Made by a program: the position numbers and the translations under genes. Shown in pieces: positions 9,173 through 17,301 of a stretch of 64,000 nt of DNA (the first letter of the stretch is position 1; the number at the start of each line of letters is the position of its first letter). The stretch is from Acanthopleuribacter pedis (GTDB taxonomy: Bacteria; Acidobacteriota; Holophagae; Acanthopleuribacterales; Acanthopleuribacteraceae), in contig NZ_JAFREP010000032.1 of assembly GCF_017377855.1 (NCBI RefSeq), positions 56,467 to 120,466 on the forward strand. Direction: 5' to 3'. The notes beneath the pieces are model-generated. The model made no database searches. It was not told where the DNA came from and saw only the letters and a list, made by a program, of their open reading frames with translations.

Positions 9173-9907
9173 TCACCGCTCAAGGGTGGCGTGAAACAGC
9201 GGCTTGAGTTCTTCCAGGGTTTGCTCAAGGGACATGGGCAGCACCTGGCTGAACATGTCGAGAATAATCACCGCGTTTACCGAGGCGTCCTCTTCCACGA
9301 TGGCGCGGATGCGCTCGCTCACAAAACGATTCACCACATGAACATGTTGGTAAATTTCTCGCAAACCGGACAAATCAAACACCGCGTCTTTGCCGTCTAC
9401 ATGGCGCAGGTACTGACTCAATAAGTACATGGAAGTGACACGATAGATGGTTTCTTCCACGGTGGCGTGGGGCAAATGAAAGCGCGCCATGGGTTTAAAA
9501 GGCGCGGTGTGGGGACAGCCACTCAGCGGAATGATCAGGCCCATCAACGAACTAAGTGCTTTCTGCATCGCCGCGTTAAAGATCACGGTGCGCGATTTCA
9601 TGTGGACCTCGACCCGCACCTCGTCGTAAGAGCGCAAATTCACCGAGGATTCGATCAATTCGACCAAACCCACGGAAAGCGGACAATGAGGCACCTCTTT
9701 GGTACTAAGCGGACAATTGGGACATTGATGAAACCCCAATGCAACCCACGCCGGCAGGGGCCGCTTCAAGCGACGCTCACGGAGTACGAACCCCTCGGCT
9801 AAATCAAGGCGGAACACTTTAAAACGCCCGTCGGGAAAAATGAAATGATAGCGGACTTCTAAGGCATCGAGGTCGTCGTGGCTGACCTGAGAATCCAATG
9901 GAATCAT
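9173..9907 (-). CDS. Uncharacterised cytosolic protein with Cys-rich motif
   Basis: A 244-aa protein with no signal peptide or membrane segment. It opens with a beta-strand segment (RYHFIFPDGRFKVFRLDLAEGF), followed by a Cys cluster HQCPNCPL...HCPLS (residues ~60-76) and a later SGCPHT. The spacing could suit a metal site, which is speculative. The C-terminal half is predicted helical, with histidines. From memory it resembles an uncharacterised family annotated DUF6901 in other genomes; I could not verify this. GGAGAGGCCTT precedes the ATG. It is monocistronic and convergent with the nitroreductase. Confidence 0.8.
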   Translation of the reverse strand: MIPLDSQVSHDDLDALEVRYHFIFPDGRFKVFRLDLAEGFVLRERRLKRPLPAWVALGFHQCPNCPLSTKEVPHCPLSVGLVELIESSVNLRSYDEVRVEVHMKSRTVIFNAAMQKALSSLMGLIIPLSGCPHTAPFKPMARFHLPHATVEETIYRVTSMYLLSQYLRHVDGKDAVFDLSGLREIYQHVHVVNRFVSERIRAIVEEDASVNAVIILDMFSQVLPMSLEQTLEELKPLFHATLER

Positions 9908-10036
9908 AAGGCCTCTCCTTCGCGGAAGGACGCAGCCTGCGCCGGTAGGTTGGATGGGTACCTTAGTCTAACGCTAAGCGGCAAGGCTCAAGGAGAAGAA
10001 TTTAAAAATTCTGGGAAAAACAAGACGCCACCCGGC

Positions 10037-10271
10037 TTAGCCCGCATTTCTCACCAGCTTTCGTCGTGAGCGTGTCAAAAAGTTTGGTAGCACAAGGCTT
10101 GCGACCGAAACCGGACACAGGGGTTCGACCTTGCGCGGGGCCGACCATTCGGCGTAGCAGCGCCACGTCGAAGACCGGTTCTCACCGTTGCCATGCAACG
10201 GTGGGAGCAAACGTGGTGATAGCAAGCTTTTTGGCTCGCGAAGCAGGATACTGGTGAGAAATGCGGGTTAG
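10037..10271. mobile_element. MITE-like element, copy 1, with 4-bp TTAG duplication
   Basis: Perfect 17-bp terminal inverted repeats (CCCGCATTTCTCACCAG at 10041-10057, complement at 10251-10267) bound a 227-bp core with no coding potential. Direct repeats of TTAG (10037-10040 and 10268-10271) look like a target-site duplication. An internal perfect hairpin (CACCGTTGC/GCAACGGTG) lies at 10183-10203. A related element occurs at 42420-42602 in reverse orientation; the two share stretches such as the TCGACGT/GCTGCTACGCC region. The right-hand duplication supplies the stop codon of the adjacent acetyltransferase gene. Confidence 0.8.
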
Positions 10272-10948
10272 ATGCGTTTTTCCATCAACATGGCGTAATC
10301 ATGCCCCTCAATCGAGGCGAACACCTTCTCACCGTTAAAGGAAAAGTCCCGATAAGCCAATTTAACCAGAACCTCAAAACCCATTTTGTCGCGCAAAATA
10401 TGCTGGGAAATGTTGCCCGTGGGTTCCGTCACCAGCCGCCGGTAACCACGCTCGCGCGCCATCTCAAAAAACAGGCGGTTCATGCGCGGCGCAATCCCCA
10501 TATTGGTGTAGTCGTCGGCCACGGCCACCATAAACATATGGGCACATTCGCCGGGCTTCGGTTGGTATTCCGTAAAGTAATCGGAACCTAGCTGCTCGAG
10601 ACAAGCGAACAGGGGGTCAAATTTAGGAGAAAGCTCGGTAATCAAGCCGTCGGGCGCGGGGATGGCGGAATCCTCGCAGATACGGGCACCAATCACAGCC
10701 CGAGTCGCCACATCACGCGCGATGAGCGAGAGCCCCTCCGCCGCGATTTTCGGGTAGTACTGGGAGGTGAATGCGAACATCTCTTCTTCGGAAATCCCGA
10801 GAAACCGAACCAGGGGTTCGTCGCGAGCGAACACCCGAGCAACCAAAGCGGCCGCGTCGTGCATGTTCCTCTGATCGACCACCTCGAAAACGATGTCGTG
10901 ACGGGGTTCGATTCGCCCAAAAGTTTCTAGTGCCCCGCAACTACCCAT
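10268..10948 (-). CDS. GNAT-family N-acetyltransferase
   Basis: A 226-aa protein of the GCN5-related acetyltransferase fold. The acetyl-CoA-binding motif A region is visible as MFMVAVADDYTNMGIAPRMNRLFFEMARERGYRRL (residues ~137-171), followed by the motif B-like NISQHILRDKMGFEVL. The N-terminal half resembles arylalkylamine-type GNATs (MHDAAALVARVFARDEPLVRF). The substrate is unknown. GGAGGG lies nine bases before the ATG. The TAA stop falls inside the TTAG/CTAA duplication of the adjacent inverted-repeat element, so the insertion occurred at the stop codon and regenerated it. Confidence 0.85.
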   Translation of the reverse strand: MGSCGALETFGRIEPRHDIVFEVVDQRNMHDAAALVARVFARDEPLVRFLGISEEEMFAFTSQYYPKIAAEGLSLIARDVATRAVIGARICEDSAIPAPDGLITELSPKFDPLFACLEQLGSDYFTEYQPKPGECAHMFMVAVADDYTNMGIAPRMNRLFFEMARERGYRRLVTEPTGNISQHILRDKMGFEVLVKLAYRDFSFNGEKVFASIEGHDYAMLMEKRI

Positions 10949-11710
10949 CGATCCAAACCCTCCATTCCTTTCTCCAAGTCGGATGTTATCTTAACATGAG
11001 CAAGCTCAACCCAATCTGTGACAATTTATATTTCCGATTTATCATTTATCCAGGGTCAACATGACGACTGTGTTTTTCTAAAAACCGACGATAACTCAAA
11101 TCATTCTTAAAAAACGACAAAAAATCGGCAACATCAAGCAACAGCTATGTTTATCCTAGACGAGACGACCCCGGAAAGAACGCAACCCCGAGCACGTCTT
11201 GCGCCGAATCATCCAGCAAGCCAGACGACCGGAAAGGCGTTTTTCGCAGCAAATCGTGACCGACACCTTAGCAGGGATAACGGATTTATTTTCCAAAACC
11301 TTTATTTTTACCAGCAACATTCCTTGTCGACTTTTTGCAACCCGCCAAACAACCCGTCCCCAGCCCATTTGCGCACCCCGATACACATCCGTCTACTGGA
11401 AAAACAACCTCCATTTCATGTTTCCTTCGCGCCAATCAACCGACTCGAGAACGCGCGCCGGCACGGAGCACACGCGATCAAATACTGAATGCCGACCTGG
11501 CGCGCTCTCCAAGAGGGTTCCGACCGGCCTCCCGCCCCGCCTGAGCGGGATTTTATTTTGCTTTGGTATTTCGCCGGTTTATAATTTCATGCGACACCCT
11601 CATCCTCCCCAAATCCGGTGCGAGACACCTTCGCACAACCCGACTGCCGGCCCCGTGTCATACTCCCTTTGCCGGCGCGGCGGATGCTGGGCGCAACACG
11701 AGGCAACATC
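10949..11710. other. Intergenic region upstream of the P450 gene
   Basis: About 760 bases between the divergent acetyltransferase and P450 genes. Its first 200 bases are AT-rich. Near 11530-11556 a CCCGC-CTGA-GCGGG stem followed by ATTTTATTTT resembles a weak terminator on the plus strand. The candidate P450 promoter lies just after it. No open frame here has an RBS and a recognisable product. Confidence 0.45.
11558..11585 (+). promoter_or_regulatory. Candidate sigma-70 promoter of the P450 gene
   Basis: TTGCTT (11558-11563), a 16-base spacer and a perfect TATAAT (11580-11585) lie 126 bases upstream of the chosen P450 start. Confidence 0.5.
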
Positions 11711-13045
11711 ATGCTTTTTCCGCCAGGACCCAAGCTAAACCAAGGTGAACAACTCCAGTTGCTGCGCCGCACGCCGCTGCGTTTTTTCGACGATTGCCAT
11801 CAAAAATTCGGGCGCATTTTCACGCTCAATCTTGGCACCTTCGGTAACCAAGAGGTCGATACCGAGGCCAACGGGAAGTGGGTCTTTATCACCCGCCCCG
11901 AGGATGTTGAAACCTTGTTTAAAACCAGCCCGGAAATTGCCATGGCCGGTGTCGCCAACAAAATGCTGTTCGGCAGCCGCACCCAGCAAGGCGGTATTAT
12001 CCGGCTCGACGGCCGCGAACACATGAATATTCGCCGCGTTTACCAGCCGATTTTCAACGGCAACCGCATGCGCGCCTATACCCTGCCGATCATGGCGACG
12101 ATCCGCCGCCATGCGCGCCTTTGGTCGCGCAGCCGCGCCTTCCCCATGCTACCGGAGATGCAGCGCATCACCATTGACGTCATCGCCAAATCGATTCTGG
12201 GATTCGACGAATCCGAACTCTTCGACATGTTGTGTTCGCGGTTGATGTGCCTGGAAAACGCGGCCATCCAAGGGCGTGATCGTCACATGGCGGAACGCGA
12301 ACTAAGCCGCATCATCCACGAACATATTGCGACCAACCGCACCACGGATTTGAGCGACCGCGAGGACGTCTTTTCCCGCCTGTGCCAACTGACCAAACCG
12401 GACGGCTTGGCCCTAACCGATAAAGAACTGCACGACGAATTGGTCACCTTGCTCAAGGCCGGGTTCGGCACCACCTCCAACGCCCTGGCCTGGCTGTTCG
12501 CCTGTATTTTGGAAAAGGAAACGGTTCGGGCACGGATTCAAGAGGAAGCCATGAACGCTGTCGGCGGTCGCGAACCCGCCAAATGCCGTTTTGACCAAAT
12601 GCCCTATACGGAAGCGGTCATCCAAGAAACGTTGCGGCTGTGTCCCTCGGTGGCGGGTTTCACCGGGGTGCGCTACCTCAGTGAGCCACTGCGACTCGGG
12701 GGTTATACCATTCCTGCCCACACGGTGGTCGCCATCGCCACCCACATCCTCCACCGCGACGCTTCGGTTTACCCCGACCCCCTGCTCTTCAAGCCGGAAC
12801 GCTTCCTGACGGCCAAACCCTCGGCTTGGCGCTGGGCCCCATTCGGCGGTGGGAACCGCATGTGTGTCGGCCGCTCGTTCGCCATGCACGAGATGAAAGT
12901 CGTGCTGGCGACGCTTTTCTCTGATATGGAAATCAACCTGGACCGCCCGGTCGGCGGCAGTGAGGTCCAAGGTTTCTTCTGCTCCCCCAAGGACCGCGGC
13001 CCCCATGTGCGTATCAAGGATCGTTCCCACGACGAGGAGAGCTAG
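11711..13045 (+). CDS. Cytochrome P450
   Basis: A 444-aa soluble P450 monooxygenase with all hallmark elements. The I-helix AGFGTTSNALAW (residues 250-261) has the oxygen-activating Thr. The K-helix ExxR is ETLRL (Glu306, Arg309). The heme loop is FGGGNRMCVGR, with the thiolate ligand Cys385. The start is ATG 11711 (MLFPPGPKL, the usual proline-rich opening), preceded by GAGG. A longer frame from 11618 has no RBS. No ferredoxin or reductase gene is adjacent, so redox partners and substrate are unknown. The fold most resembles the fatty-acid/CYP102-like and eukaryotic-style class, which is a loose impression. Confidence 0.95.
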   Translation: MLFPPGPKLNQGEQLQLLRRTPLRFFDDCHQKFGRIFTLNLGTFGNQEVDTEANGKWVFITRPEDVETLFKTSPEIAMAGVANKMLFGSRTQQGGIIRLDGREHMNIRRVYQPIFNGNRMRAYTLPIMATIRRHARLWSRSRAFPMLPEMQRITIDVIAKSILGFDESELFDMLCSRLMCLENAAIQGRDRHMAERELSRIIHEHIATNRTTDLSDREDVFSRLCQLTKPDGLALTDKELHDELVTLLKAGFGTTSNALAWLFACILEKETVRARIQEEAMNAVGGREPAKCRFDQMPYTEAVIQETLRLCPSVAGFTGVRYLSEPLRLGGYTIPAHTVVAIATHILHRDASVYPDPLLFKPERFLTAKPSAWRWAPFGGGNRMCVGRSFAMHEMKVVLATLFSDMEINLDRPVGGSEVQGFFCSPKDRGPHVRIKDRSHDEES

Positions 13046-13075
13046 CCCGCCGGAGCCTAAGCCGGCTCCCAAATA

Positions 13076-13113
13076 GAAAAAGGGGCGCGCCCCTTTCGGA
13101 ACACGCCCCTTGC
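13076..13113 (-). terminator. Terminator of tsf
   Basis: On the minus strand, AAGGGGCG pairs with CGCCCCTT and is followed by TTTTTC, 20-50 bases downstream of the tsf stop. A self-complementary AAAGGGGCGCGCCCCTTT segment lies inside it and could also serve the convergent P450 gene. Confidence 0.6.
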
Positions 13114-13131
13114 AATCCTTGATAAAAAGGC

Positions 13132-13785
13132 TTAGTTGCCGGCAACCTGCTTGGCAACTTCCTCGGCGAAGTTGTCTTCGCGTTTTTCGATGCCTTCACC
13201 CAGTTCGTAACGGGCGAAACGACGCAGGGTGATTTTTTCACCGATGTTGTGGGTCGTTTCTTTGATCAGATCCTCAACGCTTTTCTTGGGATCTTTAACG
13301 AACTTCTGCTCGAGCAGTACGTTTTCTTCGTAGTACTTTTCCATTTTGCCGGTTACGATGCGGTCAACCACTTTTTCAGGCTTGCCTTCGGCAATCGCTT
13401 TCTCACGGGCAATTTCTTTTTCTTTTTCGAGATCAGCCTGTTGCACTTCGTCGCGAGACAGGAACGAAGGTGCGGCGGCGGCGATGTGCAGCGCGATGTC
13501 TTTGGCCAAAGCTTGGAAGTTGTCGTTACGCGCGGTGAAGTCGGTTTCGCAGTTGAGTTCGAGCAGAACACCAATGCGACCGTTGCCGTGAACGTAGGAG
13601 TGAACCGTCCCCTCGGCGGCGATACGGGTAGAAAGTTTTTCAACTTTTTTCTCACTGCGCTTGCGCAGGTAAGTAACGGCTTCGTCTAAGTTACCGTTGC
13701 ACTCAACCAGTGCTTTTTTACATTCCATCATGCCGAGGCCGGTACGCTCTCTCAGCTCTTTAACATCTTTTGCGCTAATGGACAT
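13132..13785 (-). CDS. tsf: Translation elongation factor Ts
   Basis: Guanine nucleotide exchange factor that regenerates EF-Tu-GTP. The N-terminal UBA-like domain reads KDVKELRERTGLGMMECKKA, an EF-Ts signature. RIGVLLELNCETDFTARND is the second signature, in the core. At 217 aa it is the short form found in Thermus, cyanobacteria and others, lacking the extended C-terminal module of the 283-aa E. coli protein. AGGAGATCAAC precedes the ATG. It lies downstream of rpsB in the usual order, but a terminator directly follows rpsB and a second terminator-like hairpin lies about 40 bases before the tsf start. Confidence 0.97.
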   Translation of the reverse strand: MSISAKDVKELRERTGLGMMECKKALVECNGNLDEAVTYLRKRSEKKVEKLSTRIAAEGTVHSYVHGNGRIGVLLELNCETDFTARNDNFQALAKDIALHIAAAAPSFLSRDEVQQADLEKEKEIAREKAIAEGKPEKVVDRIVTGKMEKYYEENVLLEQKFVKDPKKSVEDLIKETTHNIGEKITLRRFARYELGEGIEKREDNFAEEVAKQVAGN

Positions 13786-13821
13786 GTTGATCTCCTAAAA
13801 ACATTTCGTTTTTGCGAATTC

Positions 13822-13848
13822 AAAAAAAATAAAGCGGTCTCCCGCTTT
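13822..13848 (-). terminator. Terminator-like hairpin just upstream of tsf
   Basis: On the minus strand AAAGCGG-GAGA-CCGCTTT is followed by ATTTTTTTT. It lies within the putative tsf leader, 37 bases before the ATG, so it could act as an attenuator of tsf or as the 3' end of a short transcript from the rpsB-tsf spacer. Confidence 0.6.
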
Positions 13849-14023
13849 CTTCAGCCATTGAGCCTCGGGGCGCCAACGCTGGAAAGGGTTGGTATCAGTG
13901 GGATCACAAGAAGAGTTGGTGCTCGGGCAGACGAATAAAAACCGCCGCGCAATCCCCCAATCAACCACCAAACTGTACACACTACCTTCGAACGCCCGTC
14001 AGAGCAAGCAAAAAGGACGGGCG

Positions 14024-14052
14024 AAAAACGCGAGCCGGCAGACCGGCTCGCG
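14024..14052 (-). terminator. Terminator of rpsB
   Basis: On the minus strand CGCGAGCCGG-TCTG-CCGGCTCGCG is followed by TTTTT, 40 bases after the rpsB stop. The ten-base perfect GC stem with U-run is a strong intrinsic terminator. Confidence 0.8.
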
Positions 14053-14091
14053 CGCGCGCCCGTTGGAAAAACGGGGCGCGGATCGGCGGAA

Positions 14092-14874
14092 TTAAGCTTC
14101 CGCGTTGGGTTCGGAACCGTCGCTGTGGTATGCGCTGGGGCCGGACGTTTCGATCACATCGGCCTCATCCTCGCCTTCAGTCGCGGCTTCGCGGACCTGG
14201 CGACCTTCGATGACGGCGTCGGCAACCCGCGTGGTGAACAATTTCACGGCGCGAATCGCATCGTCGTTGCCGGGAATGACAAAATCGACGTTTTCGGGAT
14301 CACAGTTGGTGTCGACGATGGCAACAATGGGAATGCCCAATTTGTTGGCTTCAGAAACAGCAATTTTCTCGCGGTTGGGGTCGACGATAAAAAGGACGTC
14401 GGGCAAACGCGTCATGTTTTTGATACCAAACAGGACTTTGTTGAGTTTGTCTTTTTTCTTTTCGAGATCGAGGATCTCTTTTTTGGTCAACTTGTCGTAA
14501 GAGCCGTCGGTGGCCATGGCTTCCAAACGATTCAAGGTCTCAACGGACTTACGGATCGTTTTGAAGTTGGTCAAAGTGCCGCCCAACCAACGGTTGTTGA
14601 CGTAATACATGTTGCAGCGTTGCGCTTGAACCTCAATAGATTCTTGAGCTTGGCGTTTGGTACCGACGAAGAGTACGTTACCACCCTGTTCCGCCACGTT
14701 TTGAACGTAAGCAACCGCTTCTTTGAACTTTTTCAGGGTTTTTTGCAGATCGATGATGTAGATGCCGTTGCGACTTCCGAAGATGTACTTTTTCATCTTC
14801 GGATTCCAGCGCTTGGTCTGGTGACCGAAGTGGACGCCGGCTTCCAGCAATTCTTTCATGGAAATGTGAACCAT
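14092..14874 (-). CDS. rpsB: 30S ribosomal protein S2
   Basis: Small-subunit protein S2 (260 aa). It begins MVHISMKELLEAGVHFGHQT, and shows the S2 signatures NPKMKKYIFGSRNGIYIIDL and LPDVLFIVDPNREKIAVSEA. The C-terminal tail (about 30 residues after REAATEGEDEADV) is acidic and unconserved, as is common. AAAGGA precedes the start. It lies 152 bases downstream of rpsI, with a GCTCGCGG/CCGCGAGC hairpin (14979-14998) without U-tract in that gap that may be part of an rpsB leader. Confidence 0.98.
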   Translation of the reverse strand: MVHISMKELLEAGVHFGHQTKRWNPKMKKYIFGSRNGIYIIDLQKTLKKFKEAVAYVQNVAEQGGNVLFVGTKRQAQESIEVQAQRCNMYYVNNRWLGGTLTNFKTIRKSVETLNRLEAMATDGSYDKLTKKEILDLEKKKDKLNKVLFGIKNMTRLPDVLFIVDPNREKIAVSEANKLGIPIVAIVDTNCDPENVDFVIPGNDDAIRAVKLFTTRVADAVIEGRQVREAATEGEDEADVIETSGPSAYHSDGSEPNAEA

Positions 14875-15026
14875 GTGGAACCAGTCCTTTCAAATCAACT
14901 CGTTTAAAGCAACGAGTTTAACTTTAATTTAGGCCGAGCGCGCGCGAAGCGTGCCGGGTAAGTTTTCGGGGTTAAGCCGCTCGCGGTAAACCGCGAGCGA
15001 ACCGTGACACCAAAAGCAGTCTCCAA

Positions 15027-15419
15027 TTAGCGTTTGGAGAACTGGAAGCGACGACGAGCGCCACGCAGACCGGGCTTTTTACGTTCTTTCTCACGCGGAT
15101 CGCGGGTCAAGAAGCCGGCTTGCTTGAGTTTGGTGCGCAGTTCACTGTTGAATTCCAACAAGGCGCGCGAAATGCCGTGACGAATGGCACCGGCTTGACC
15201 GGTAGGACCGCCGCCTTTAACGGTGATCACGATGTCAAACTTTTCGGTGGTTTCGGTCAGGGTCAGGGGCTGACGGATGATCATTTTCAGAAGATCGGAA
15301 GGGAAATACTGGTCAAACTCGCGTTTGTTGACCATGATTTTACCGGTACCGGGGCGCAAGAAAACGCGTGCTGTCGACGTTTTGCGACGGCCGGTGCCGT
15401 AGTACTGAATATCGGCCAC
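15027..15419 (-). CDS. rpsI: 30S ribosomal protein S9
   Basis: Small-subunit protein S9 (130 aa), whose C-terminal tail reaches the ribosomal P site. It opens IQYYGTGRRKTSTARVFLRPG and ends GLRGARRRFQFSKR, with the invariant terminal basic K-R. GGPTGQAGAIRHGISRALLEF is the central signature. It follows rplM by 13 bases, the conserved rplM-rpsI operon. Confidence 0.98.
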   Translation of the reverse strand: MADIQYYGTGRRKTSTARVFLRPGTGKIMVNKREFDQYFPSDLLKMIIRQPLTLTETTEKFDIVITVKGGGPTGQAGAIRHGISRALLEFNSELRTKLKQAGFLTRDPREKERKKPGLRGARRRFQFSKR

Positions 15420-15432
15420 GTTAAGTGCCTCC

Positions 15433-15867
15433 TTAGATGTTCAACTCAAGGGTTTCTGGCTGTTGTGCCGCATGGGGGTGCTCGGAACCCGCATAAACTT
15501 TAAGTTTGCGGTACATAGCGCGACCCATTTTGGTTTTTGGCAACATGCCTTTAACGGCCAGTTCGACGGGACGGATGGGATGTTTTTGCAACAGGTGCCC
15601 AGCGGTAATGGTCTTCAAGCTGCCAGGACGCGAACTGTGACGACGGTACGCTTTGTAGAGCAATTTCTTGCCCGTGAAAGCTACTTTACCGGCGTTAATC
15701 ACAATCACGTGATCACCCATATCCATATGAGGCGTATAGGTGGCTTTGTGTTTACCCATCAAAATGCGGGCAACATTACTGGCGATGCGACCAATGGGCT
15801 TACCTTCAGCGTCAACAACAAACCATTTCCGTTCGACGTCGTTACCTTTCGGAAAGTAGGTTGACAT
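15433..15867 (-). CDS. rplM: 50S ribosomal protein L13
   Basis: Large-subunit protein L13 (144 aa). Conserved stretches include RKWFVVDAEGKPIGRIAS, GDHVIVINAGKVAFTGKK and AVKGMLPKTKMGR. AGGAGTACCACAC precedes the ATG. It is the first gene of the rplM-rpsI operon and has a good promoter and a leader hairpin upstream, discussed separately. Confidence 0.98.
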   Translation of the reverse strand: MSTYFPKGNDVERKWFVVDAEGKPIGRIASNVARILMGKHKATYTPHMDMGDHVIVINAGKVAFTGKKLLYKAYRRHSSRPGSLKTITAGHLLQKHPIRPVELAVKGMLPKTKMGRAMYRKLKVYAGSEHPHAAQQPETLELNI

Positions 15868-15891
15868 GTGTGGTACTCCTAAACATTAAAA

Positions 15892-15913
15892 CAGGCGTGG
15901 CAAGCCACACCTG
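15892..15913 (-). promoter_or_regulatory. Leader hairpin upstream of rplM
   Basis: CAGGTGTGG-CTTG-CCACGCCTG (minus strand) forms a stem with one internal mismatch in the rplM 5' leader, about 25 bases before the start codon. L13 is a known autogenous regulator in other bacteria, so this is a possible but unproven operator. Confidence 0.35.
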
Positions 15914-15960
15914 ATGGTCGTTGTGCGTACGGTCTCGGTGGGAGATCGCACGAAACCCTA

Positions 15961-15989
15961 ACTCTACTAGAAAAGCAAACGCAGGTCAA
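15961..15989 (-). promoter_or_regulatory. Promoter of rplM-rpsI
   Basis: On the minus strand TTGACC, a 17-base spacer and TAGAGT give a good sigma-70 match, roughly 95 bases upstream of the rplM start. Confidence 0.6.
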
Positions 15990-16016
15990 AATGTTTTTGA
16001 GGGTGGTTCCGAAACA

Positions 16017-16053
16017 CACAAAAGGCCCGCGAAGCCTTGCGACGCGGGCCTTT
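16017..16053 (-). terminator. Terminator of the ABC exporter operon
   Basis: An 11-base stem AAAGGCCCGCG / CGCGGGCCTTT with an 11-base loop, followed on the minus strand by TTTTGTGT, lies about 30 bases after the permease stop. Confidence 0.7.
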
Positions 16054-16080
16054 CGGCCTATCGATAACGGGTTAAAAAGA

Positions 16081-17301
16081 TCAGTTGCGGAAGAGCACAT
16101 CCTCACGCTGGAACCACTTGGTGCAGAAAATAATTCCGAGCACCGCGATCACCAAGGTCGACACGAAAATCAGCACGTACTGCAGCGGATCAATCGTGCC
16201 TTTGATGATCTCCTTGGAAGCCAAGCTCACGTTCAACAGCGGGATCAGCGCGGTCTGATAACTGAGCTTCATACCCGGCAAGGTGGAGAGAATGACGGGC
16301 ACCAGCACGATGTACTGGACCGGCATCAAATAGGTTTGCGATTCCTTGTAGGACTTGGCGTAAATCGAAATCGCCAGCAGCACGGCGGCGAAAATGGCGG
16401 CCAGCGGCAGGATCAGCAGACCGATTTGTACAAAATCCATGGTGTCGATGGAGCCGAGGAAACCGGCCAACTCTTGCACCTTGCCGCCCTCCATGGTTTT
16501 GACAAAGTACACCATGCTGGCCGAGGTACTGATGATCGAAAGCACCGCCGAGACCACGCCTGCCAAGGCAACGACCAGGTATTTGCCGAGCACCAACTGA
16601 ACGCGATTCACCGGACTCAACAACAGGGTTTCCAGGGTAATGCGTTCTTTTTCACCGGCACCCAGGTCGGATGCGGGATAAATAGCACCCACGAAGGTAA
16701 ATATAATAAAGATATAGGGCAGAAAGGCGCCGAGCTGTTCCCCATAGCGCTCGCGCGAGGACGCCAGCGAGTCTTTTTTGGCGACCAGCGGCTGCAACAC
16801 GGCCTGCTGCTTCAGCGAGAAGGTGACGCCCAGATCACTCAGGCGCTGTTTGCTCAGTTCCTCGCTCAGCAAGTATAGCGGCTCGCTAACCCGGTCAAAC
16901 ACCATGTCGATTTGACTGGCGCCGGTGAACTGAATGGGGATTTCAACCTGAAAACCGTCGGCCATTTGCTTGAGGTAGTTGGCCGGAACCACCACGGCGG
17001 CGTCCAGTTCCTCGTTGCGGATCATGGTTTTCACCGCGTTCTGGTTGACGTCGTCCAACAACTCGAAGCGGTTCTCATCAGCGTACAAGCCGCGAATTTG
17101 ATTGAGGTCGCCCTCGCCGATCACGGCCACCCGCAGGATGCGGTCCCGCTCCTTGACCGCCATTTTCTTGGCGATGGTGAATACACCGTAGAACAGAAGC
17201 GGCATGACAAAGGTCGGCAGTGCCAGCATAAAAAAGAGGGTTTTGCGGTCACGGGTAATTTCGGTCAGCTCTTTCATGACAATGGTGGGAATCATATTCA
17301 T
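16081..17301 (-). CDS. ABC-2 type transporter permease, NatB-like
   Basis: A 406-aa membrane subunit of an ABC exporter. The N-terminus (IVMKELTEITRDRKTLFFMLALPTF) with its first transmembrane helix near residues 24-45 is typical of NatB/ABC-2 permeases. A large extracytoplasmic domain follows (~50-205), then five or six transmembrane helices between about 220 and 400 (for example YIFIIFTFVGAIYP). GAGEKERITLETLLLSPV is the conserved cytoplasmic coupling segment. Its ATG overlaps the stop of the ATPase gene by four bases. NatAB in Bacillus exports sodium; the substrate here is not determined. Confidence 0.9.
   Translation of the reverse strand: MNMIPTIVMKELTEITRDRKTLFFMLALPTFVMPLLFYGVFTIAKKMAVKERDRILRVAVIGEGDLNQIRGLYADENRFELLDDVNQNAVKTMIRNEELDAAVVVPANYLKQMADGFQVEIPIQFTGASQIDMVFDRVSEPLYLLSEELSKQRLSDLGVTFSLKQQAVLQPLVAKKDSLASSRERYGEQLGAFLPYIFIIFTFVGAIYPASDLGAGEKERITLETLLLSPVNRVQLVLGKYLVVALAGVVSAVLSIISTSASMVYFVKTMEGGKVQELAGFLGSIDTMDFVQIGLLILPLAAIFAAVLLAISIYAKSYKESQTYLMPVQYIVLVPVILSTLPGMKLSYQTALIPLLNVSLASKEIIKGTIDPLQYVLIFVSTLVIAVLGIIFCTKWFQREDVLFRN

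Larger units (their letters stand above)
13786..14091 (-). other. rpsB-tsf spacer containing two terminators
   Basis: About 300 bases with no coding potential between two genes normally co-transcribed. It contains an intrinsic terminator after rpsB (14024-14052), a second before tsf (13822-13848), and another pairing GCCCGTC/GACGGGC (13994-14022). tsf transcription therefore probably needs its own promoter here or regulated read-through. I see only a weak TTGATT-N18-TTTTAT candidate. Confidence 0.5.

Noticed and set aside
10110..10135. tRNA-like GGGGTTCGACC sequence inside the MITE
   Set aside because: The T-arm stem does not pair and no acceptor or anticodon arms can be folded around it.
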